A model generated the notes under the pieces. The model searched no databases. It saw only the letters and a program-made list of their open reading frames with translations, and was not told the DNA's origin. The translations under genes and the position numbers were made by a program. Source: an uncultured Clostridia bacterium (GTDB taxonomy: Bacteria > Bacillota > Clostridia > Oscillospirales > Oscillospiraceae). Taken from it: a stretch of DNA of 60,382 nt. Of the stretch, positions 1 to 9,000 are shown piece by piece. Position 1 is the stretch's first letter, and each line of letters begins with the position of its first letter. The DNA is taken from NCBI GenBank assembly GCA_947644595.1, contig CANSAE010000010.1, positions 1 to 60,382 of the forward strand, written 5' to 3'.

Positions 1-3000
1 TCCGTGCCTTCGTACCGGAAGCTGTCCGAATCAATCGGTACCGTTACGGACACTGTTTCAAGTCCCGTATCCGGGTCCACACTGATATCTTCCTCGACCT
101 GAACAATACCATTGATGTACACACGGTAACCAAGCTTTGTGACCTGGGTCATCGGGTTCTCGCCCCAGCTTTCCGGCTCCGTCCAGCTCAGGGTAATTGC
201 CCGAGTACCGCTCACAGAGGCCTTCAGATTCTGCGGCGCTGTGGGCGCAGCGGCTTTCGCTACCGGGTCCGCCACACCGTCGAAGTCCGCATCCGGGTTC
301 CCCATTTGGCCGTGCGTATAGTCGTCAAAGCCGTTAATATCCACATTCAATGTGGTCATCGCCAGCACCGACTCTTTCCCAGTGGTACCGCCTGCGTTCT
401 CCGCTTCCACTTCAAACCGGTACTGCATACCCGCCATCAGGCCGGGCAATGTGATCCGTTGCTCCGTGACGGTCGCACTGCCGGCAGAAGCTCCGGTTTC
501 TGCGTTATACAGGTAGACGTTATACTTCACGTCCTCGCCCTTACCGCCATCCCAACGGAATGTGATTTTTCCATCCTCTGTGGTAAAATACCGCAGATTC
601 GTAATCGCGCTGGGCATGTCGATCTCTCTCGGCATCGCCTCCACGGTGAAGGACGGGTCACTTTCGCCGAATTCATTATTCGCCGTGACATAGAACACAT
701 ATGTCCGATCATTCACCAGTCGCTGGATGGTCGTGCTGGTCTTTGTGGAATTCACACTCAACCGTGCCCAGGTCTGATTTTGTCCTTCTGCGGCCTGCAG
801 TCCGTAGTACACATAGTACTCACCAATGCCGCCGCCATCGAACTGAGGCGGATTCCAGCGCAGAGATACTTCTCCGTTGCCCGCCACAGCTTCCAGTCCT
901 GTCGGGCTACCCGGCTTTGTGTTGGCCAGGGCGCCGGTCACTGTAACAGTCAGGCGGTCGCCTTCTCTGCCCAGATCATCCACAGTGCTGTTCTTCGCCG
1001 CAATGGATACCTTGTAGTCCGCATACAGCTTCAAAGGATATTGATCCTCATCTACGGTGTACGTTACATAGCCCTTTGCATTGATATCCGCTTCTCCTGG
1101 ACGGATGTTGTCAATCACATACAGCGGTTCCTCTACCACATCCCCCTGATTGTTATACTGGCGGATGTACATCGTGTAGCTGTCGATCTCTGAGCCGCCG
1201 GTGTCCTCCGGCGGATACCACATGGCCGTGATCGTTCCGTTCACGGAAGTCAGACGCTCCCAACTGGGCTTGCCGGGGGTGGTGTGTGTCCGTACCGCTT
1301 CGCTCTTTGATTCCGGTCCGGTCCCCACAGCATTGGTCGCAGTCACGGTAAAGGTATACTCTGTTCCGCTTGCCAGCCCGCTGATTGTAGTTTCATAGTA
1401 GCCTTCCCCGACAGGGTTGCCGCTGTCGTCTGTTTCGTGCCGGATATCAGACCCCGTCACAACAGAGGACTTGCCGCCGCCTTCCACGCGGTAATAGTCA
1501 ATGCCCATACCGCCGTCATCAATCGGGGCCTTCCAGGTCACCTTAACGCTGTCATCCCCGGTGGCCTCCGCCTCTACGGCCTCCGGCGCTCCCGGCTCTG
1601 TGCCAGGTGTCACCGTCAGCGGCGTGCTTCCCACGCTTCGTCCGCGCATATTCTCCGCATACACCACGACCGTATAGGTCACGCCGTTGTCCAAACCGTC
1701 GATCACACTGCTCCGCAGGTTCCGGTCCGCTTCGCGTTCAATGCTTGTGCCATCCTCCGTCTCCAGACGAATGATGTATTTTGTAATCGGATTGCCGTTG
1801 GTATTCGGTTCTGTCCACGTCACTGTGATCTCGCCGTTACCCGGGATGGCATTCACATTCTTCGGAGCCTGAGGAGAGCCCAGTACCACACGAACGGATG
1901 CGCTCTCCGCGCTTTCTCCAATCTCATTTTTGGTAGTCACCGTTACGATGTACGGTGTTCCCTCCTTGAGTGTGACCTTGGAACTATCAATGGTCATGAC
2001 ATTGTCTTTGGTCGGATAATGCCCCACCTCGGTATTGTTCGCCCGAATATACACCGTGTAGTCCTTGTTTCCGCTGACAATGGCCGAATCCTTCCATGCC
2101 AGCCGGAATGAGGTCGTTCCCACTTCTGTCTCTGTAATCACAGGAGCGGGCGGAATACCCGTAGCAATCTTGATTTCGTCATTACCGATACTGGGATGCT
2201 CTGCGTCCCGCGTGTAGGCCTCCACCGTGACGGGATAACCCTCTCGGAGCGCCGGATCCTTATAGCCATTGCGGATACCCTTGGCCACTGCTGTCACCAC
2301 GCCGTCAGATCCCCGGGTGATGGTCACCCGGCTGCTGTCCAGCGCACTGCCGTTCCAGTACACCCGGTAGCCTTCCACGTCCAGGCCATTGCCCTTGACT
2401 TCTTTAAACCGCAGAGTAAACGAAGCATCCCCCGGTACTGCACTGTCAATCTCCACAGCGCCCGGCCGGGTCCATGGCCGCACATTCTTTCCATTGGACT
2501 GCATGCCCATGCGCTCCGCGCCGCCATCCTTCGGTCCTGTCACTGCCGATACCGTCAATGCACAGTCCCTGCCGCACTGTTCGCCGCTCAACGGCAATTC
2601 ATAGGTATAACCTTCATCTGTCAGCAGCAGATTATCTATCGCAACCGGGTCGCCGGCCGCTTTACCATCCAGATAGAACTGGTAACCCTTGATCTCATAA
2701 TCTGCCGTCAGGTTCGGGTTGGGCGATGCCGTCCATTTGACGCGCAGGCTCTCAAAGCCATTTTCCGCGCTCACCAGCTCCGGCGCGTCCGGTGCACCGA
2801 TGGTCACCGGCACTACCGCACTGGGTACGCCCAAGTTTGTAGTGGTATGATACGCCGCAAGTACCAGGTACTTCGTTGTTCCTACCACCTGCATCATCGC
2901 GTCGATCTGTGTCGCACTGGAGTCTGTGGTACTGCCGATAAACCAGCCGAAGTTGTAACCGTTCCGCAGCAGTGTATTCAGATCAGCGGAGCTCAGGCTC

Positions 3001-6000
3001 ATGATCTTATCCACATCGGGGCCGCTTCCATCTGCTTTTTGCAGAGACGGGAAGTTCTCCTTGTCGCCCAAATCAAACAGATAATATCCGCTGGTCACAC
3101 CCTCCACTGGCTCGAAATACACAGTCATATCCGCCAGAGTTGCGTTGTCCGGCCATACCTGTGTGGTCACCGCCGTAATTGTCGGTGCCGGGAGCTGGCC
3201 GATTCTGGCCGACAGCACCGTCGAAGAGGTCGAGCCAACGCTGTTTACCGCTTCCACACGAATCTGATAGGTCATATTATGGCTCAGTCGACTGATGACA
3301 AAGCTCGTTTGCGTCGCAGGCAGAATCACGCTGTTCATGCGCGCGCCCTGGCAGTATACATAGTAGCCCAGAATCGGCGTGCCGCCGTTGGATGCCGGCG
3401 CGTCCCACTCTACCGTCAGGTTATAGGTATTCCCTGTTGCCGCCACAGCACTGTTCCAGCGGGAGATATTCGGCGCGCCCGGCAAATCAAAGGTCGTTAC
3501 TGCACGGGATTTGCCCACGGCACCCATCGCACTTGCTCTGGTCTTTGCCCGGATTTCAAAGGAATAGGTGGTATTCCGGCTCAACTTGCTGATTTCAACA
3601 TTTGTGCCGATCACTTCCTGCCTCAGCTCCGGCAATTCCTCACCCTGGGCGTTGAGTACCTTGATCTCATAACCTTCAATATTGCTGCCGCCGTTATAGG
3701 CCGGCGCACGCCATTCCAGATGGATGGTCGTATCCGATGTAGGCGTCGCCACGATGTTCGTCGGCGCTCCCGCCGCAGTGGCAGGCGTCTCGGAAATGCC
3801 GTTGGACCGGTCGCCCTCTCCGTACTGGTTGAACGCTGACGCACGCAGCTCGTATTCCGAACCGTTGGCCAGGTTATCCACCTCTACTGTATAGGTCCCG
3901 TCCTCATTGGGTGCCTGATGCTCCCAAATCAGACTACTCAGGGCCCCCGGACCCGGTTTTCCGCGCAGCTCACTGTTGTAGTCCACCACAATCAGCTTCC
4001 GCGCAATGCCATTGGCGTATACCGCAAAGCCCGTCAGAGGTACATCTGGTCCGCCTGTATCGGTCGGCGGTGTAAAGGTCACATCCAGCGCACTGGTATT
4101 GAACACCACTTTGTTCATCACCGGCGGCTTGGGTACGCCGAACGTAAATGTCCGCGCTTCTCCTCTCGGGCCCTCCCCCGCCAGGTTTACTGCAGCAAGC
4201 TGTACCTGGTAGGTCGCACCGCGCACCAGCTTGACTTTCGTTCCATCGCTGGCCGACGTGCTCCCGTTGATTAGGTCCGCAGTGGTCACGACGCCTACCG
4301 GGATGCGATATTCCTGATTGTCCAGCGTCTGATCATCATTCGGGTCCGTGCCCGCGCTGAGCTGCCGAAGATAAATGTTATATCCCTGCATCCGGGCGCC
4401 GTTGCTGTTGGCACTGCTCCAAGTCAAGCTGACCCGATCGCTGGCCTTTTCAATATTTTGGATCTGCGGCACACTCGGACCGCCTGTGGTCACCTGTACC
4501 GACGCGCTCATCGGGCTCTCACCCACGCGGTTCACCGCGGCTACCCGCAGCACCAGGGTCTCGCCCATTTCCTCGCCGTATACCGTTGCCACCAGGCCCT
4601 GGTATTCAATGGGCTTGCCCATATCCACCAATTCGCCGTTCACCAGTTCCTTGGTGTACACCACTGGCTCGCTTTCATTCCCGGAGTCGTCCCTCGTACT
4701 CACATATACTTTGTAGTACAGAATCGGACTTCCGTTTCCTTCCGCGGCGCTGTAAGTCAGCACCGCAGAGTTCGCACGGCCGAGGTCGGCGCTTACATTT
4801 TCCGGTGTCAGCGGCATGCCGACCCGCACATACTCATAGTTCGACGCCACACCGCCGTCCGCGTAATCATCCACACACGCCGAGTTCATCGCTCGGACCA
4901 TGATCATGTAGTCAGCGCCGTTTTCCAGATTGGGAACAGTTACATTGCTCAGGTTGTTAACAGGAACTTCAGCCTTATATTCCCAAGCACCGCCGCCCCA
5001 TTCATACTTTCCGGTTGCTGGATTCAGTCTTGCCGCAGACGCATAAATCCGATAACCGGTGATCGGCGCGCCGCCATTGCCCAGCACTTCCGTTTCTTCG
5101 CCGTTGATCTCCACCGTCACCCATTCATCAGGAGGCGTGATGCTGGAAATCGTCGCGCTTCGGTTTCCGGTGCTGACTGCTCCGATTGTGGGCGCCTGGG
5201 GCACACTGCTGGGAATCCCGCTGTAAATGATGCTCGCATCAACATCGCTCCAGCCGGCGCCATTCAGACTGATCACCCGGAATTCGTATTCCTCGCCGTC
5301 CTTCAGCGGGCTGAAGGTCATGAAATAGCGGCCATCCTTGAATCCGCTGTCCTCCAGCAGTGAAGGAACGTATCCCTGGGCCTCTTCGGTCTGCTGCCGT
5401 GCAGTGTCCACGTCTGTTGCCCATTCCACAATCTGCCACTGAGATTCCTCTACAGTGGGGATATCACCCACCTTACGCCAATACACTCGGTAATCTGTTA
5501 CACTGGTGTGATTGCCCGTTGTGGTATTCGGATTGTCATCACTGTCACCGTCATCTGCCGGGTACAGCCAGTTGAATTTCAAACCGCCGCTCACATGAGT
5601 CGGCGTTACCTGCACATCGCCCGGCTCCCCTGCAAGGTTCCACATCCGGAATGCCACAGGCTGGCTGGCTTCGCCCAGTACAGGCGCATTCGTCTTGAGC
5701 CGCGCCACCAACTGATAGCTCTCGCCCATCGTCAGGCCTGTGACCTTTACCGTCATCTTCGCCCCTGCGCCGATGGTACCGGAGCCATCATCCGTTCCGG
5801 CAGTGACACTAAATTTCACCGTGTCATAGCCTTCTTCCGGCTTTTGCGCAGTAGTGACGCCATTCAGGTCTGTCGTTGCTGAATACAGCTCATTTCCGCT
5901 GCCATCCAGCAAACTCACGATATAGCCCACAGGCGTTCCGCCACGGTAATCCATTGCAATGGGGTTGGTCCATGTGAACGTCAGGCTCGTGCCGCTTTCC

Positions 6001-9000
6001 AGCTGTACCTCTGGCACCAGGGGTGCTGCCGCGCCCTGCATGGGCTGGCCGCTGCCTACCGCTCCGTCGCCAACACCCAACTCGTTGTACGGCAATACAC
6101 GAATCGTGTATTCCACGCCGTCTTTCATTTCATGGGTCTTGCCGCTGGCATTTCGCACCGTGCCGCTGAAGGTATAAGTCAGAGTGCCGCCGGGCACCTG
6201 AGTCGCACCAGTTGCACCTGCCCGGCTGGTCAGCAGGGCTTCGTCCGCTGCGCCGCTTTCAATTTCGCTCTCCGACCACCGGCCCAGATACAGTTCCAGG
6301 TAATACCGTGTGATCTGACTGCCGCCGTTGATCGTCGGCGCTGTCCACGTTGCCTGCAATGCGCCTTTCAGGCCAGTGGGCTCTACCACCAGGTTCTGCA
6401 CCGCATAAGGCACCCGCATTGTCCGGGCCTGTGCACTGCCTTCCATACCGCGGGTCGTGGGATTTTCTCTGTTATATGCGGCAACTCGCACTTCGTAGTT
6501 CGTCCAGCCGTCCAGCCCCGTGATTTTCGCACTCCGGCTTGTAAGCTGTCCCGTCGGATACTCGATCCGAATCTTGTTGTTGTACGTCAGTGAAACCACG
6601 CCGTTCGGACTCGTTTCAATCACCGGCGTGCCATAGGTCACCAGCGTATGCCGCGTTTCCGTGCTGGACGCTGAGCCCAGATCGTACACCATCACCTCAT
6701 ACTTTGTGATGGCGCTGCCGCCGGTGCCTTCGCCCTGCAGTTCTGTCCAGGTCACATCAATCTGCTGGTCCCGGTATGCCGATGCCGTTACCTCCGGCGC
6801 CGATGGGACCTTGATGGTAAAGCTGTATCCCACTGCCGGCTGGCCCTGGCCTACCAGGTTTACCGGCGTGACGGTTACAACATACTCCACGCCCGCTGTC
6901 AGCGCATTCGTCGTCAGGTTTAAGATATCTCCGCTCACCTGACGCGTATATACCGCCGAAGCTGTACTTTGATCCTGCTCATATTCTGACCGACGGTATA
7001 CATTCACGATATACTCCGTCACCGACGTGCCGTTTCCGTCACTCGCTGTCCACGCCACATCCAAAGTACCGTCTACCGTGTTCGGTGTGACCGTCAGACG
7101 TGACGGTGCCCGGGGCGGTGCCCAGGTTGTAATCATGACTGTGTTTGCCCGGCCAACACCCGCAGCAGTGACCGCCTGCACGGAAATATCGTAGTTCGTA
7201 CCGCGCTGCAGCCCCAGAGGAATGTTATATCCATACTGATAACCATCGTTCGGGTCCATCGTGAAGAAGATCTGTTCATCCCGGTTCGCCCCGGGGTTCA
7301 GCAGGAGCGTATATACGCCGTATTCATCTTGTGTTGCCAGCGTGCCGTCTGCCTTTGCGGGCACATAGTTGCCATTATGCGGCTGGACGTACAGCGTATC
7401 GCTGCCCGTGATGGTATCGCTGCCCGCTACCCGCCAGCTCACAACATAACCGGTGATAGGCAGCTTTTCGCCGTTGATCTGGGTGCCGTTGACGTCGCCC
7501 GGCCGTGTCCAGGTCACCTTCGCGCTGTTCGCGCCGGTTCCCTGGCCCCTGATGGTTCCCGGCTGGTCCGACACATCATTGGGCGCGATTTCCTTCGCCT
7601 CACTCTGGGGACCTTCGCCGTTGGCGTTCTCCGCAGAGACGCTGTACAGGTACTTATTCCCGGACTCCAGACCGTGATCCGTGTAGGTATACACCGTCAG
7701 CGCCGCGTTGTAATTGACGCTTCCGATTTTCTCGCCATCCCGGTACACATTGTACTTCACAATAGGCTCGTTGCCGTTATTGACCGATGCGTTCCACTGG
7801 ATGGTCAGCTGCTTGGTCTGCTCGGTGCCGGGCACCTGCTTTATATCCGTGGGCGCCAGAGGCTGGAAGGTGTACTTCCCTTCGCCGGGAAGGCCGTCGC
7901 CCACCAGGTTCTTGCCCTTCACTACGTACACATAGCTGTAGCCGTAGATATCCTCCTGCGCGCCGATGCTCGTATCCGTGAAGCTGTATGTTCCATCCGC
8001 GACCGTCAGGGTCTCGCCGGAAGTCGCCGTCCAGGTATTTCCATTCTTCGTGAAGGTCCAGCTCTTCCGCGGAATGCTTGCCACCGCGTTTCCGGCGGCA
8101 TCCACCACCGTGCGCTCAAGCACATAGGCGGATATCTCCGGAATGAATTCCGCATTATCCGGCGTGCCCCAGGTCACGGTCAGGTCCGTAGCCTCCATGC
8201 TTCCCCGGGAGATTTCCACGACAGACGCCGACGCCACGGACGGGGTTTCCACCAGCACCTTCTCGGATTGCGGATTGCCGGTGCCCGCACCGTTGATGGC
8301 GGATACCGTAGCAGCATACACCATACCATACCACAGGCCATCCAGCGTGAGCTTATATTTTCCATTCTCGATTTCCAGACTGGAGGCGCTGACGGTCATT
8401 TCCACCGCCCTTACCGCTTCATCCTGGTTCGAATTTTCCTGATTCTCAATAATATCAAACTTCTCAGTTGTGGCCGAATTCGCCTTGCCGATGGGGGACA
8501 GCATGACCGTATAGCCAGTGATTACGTTGTCGTTATAAGAAGTATCCGGTGCATTCCAGCGTACGATGGCTTCGTCATTAGGCAGTCCGTCGTTTGTAGC
8601 CTCCACGTTCTGGGGCGGCAACGGCTTACCCTTGGTGGTCACGGAGTTGGAATTCACCGTATTGCTGGCACCCTTGGCGTTTTTGGCAGCCACGGAGAAG
8701 GTTCCCGCTGTGTTGGAGGGCAGACCCGTGATTGCATAGCTGATATAGCCGTCACTTCCGGTGCTCACCTGGGCCATCGTCAGGTCCAGATTCACATTGA
8801 AGGCAGAGGAGACTATGGTGTAGCCTGTGAGGGCTACACCAGCCCCACCGGTATTGGTGGGGGCTTTCCATTTCAAAAGTATATCCTCACCGTAGGTACC
8901 CGTAATCGACGCGGTCACGCCAGTAGGCTCGCCGGGGGCGCCCATAAACACCAGATTGCCATCGTTCTCAGAAGAACCCGCACCGGCACCATAACCTTGG

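Noticed and set aside
306..1193. Long plus-strand frames across 139-9305, some over 500 codons
   Set aside because: They are antisense shadows of the giant repeat gene: arginine, histidine and cysteine rich, without domains or ribosome binding sites, while the minus frame gives clean fibronectin modules.
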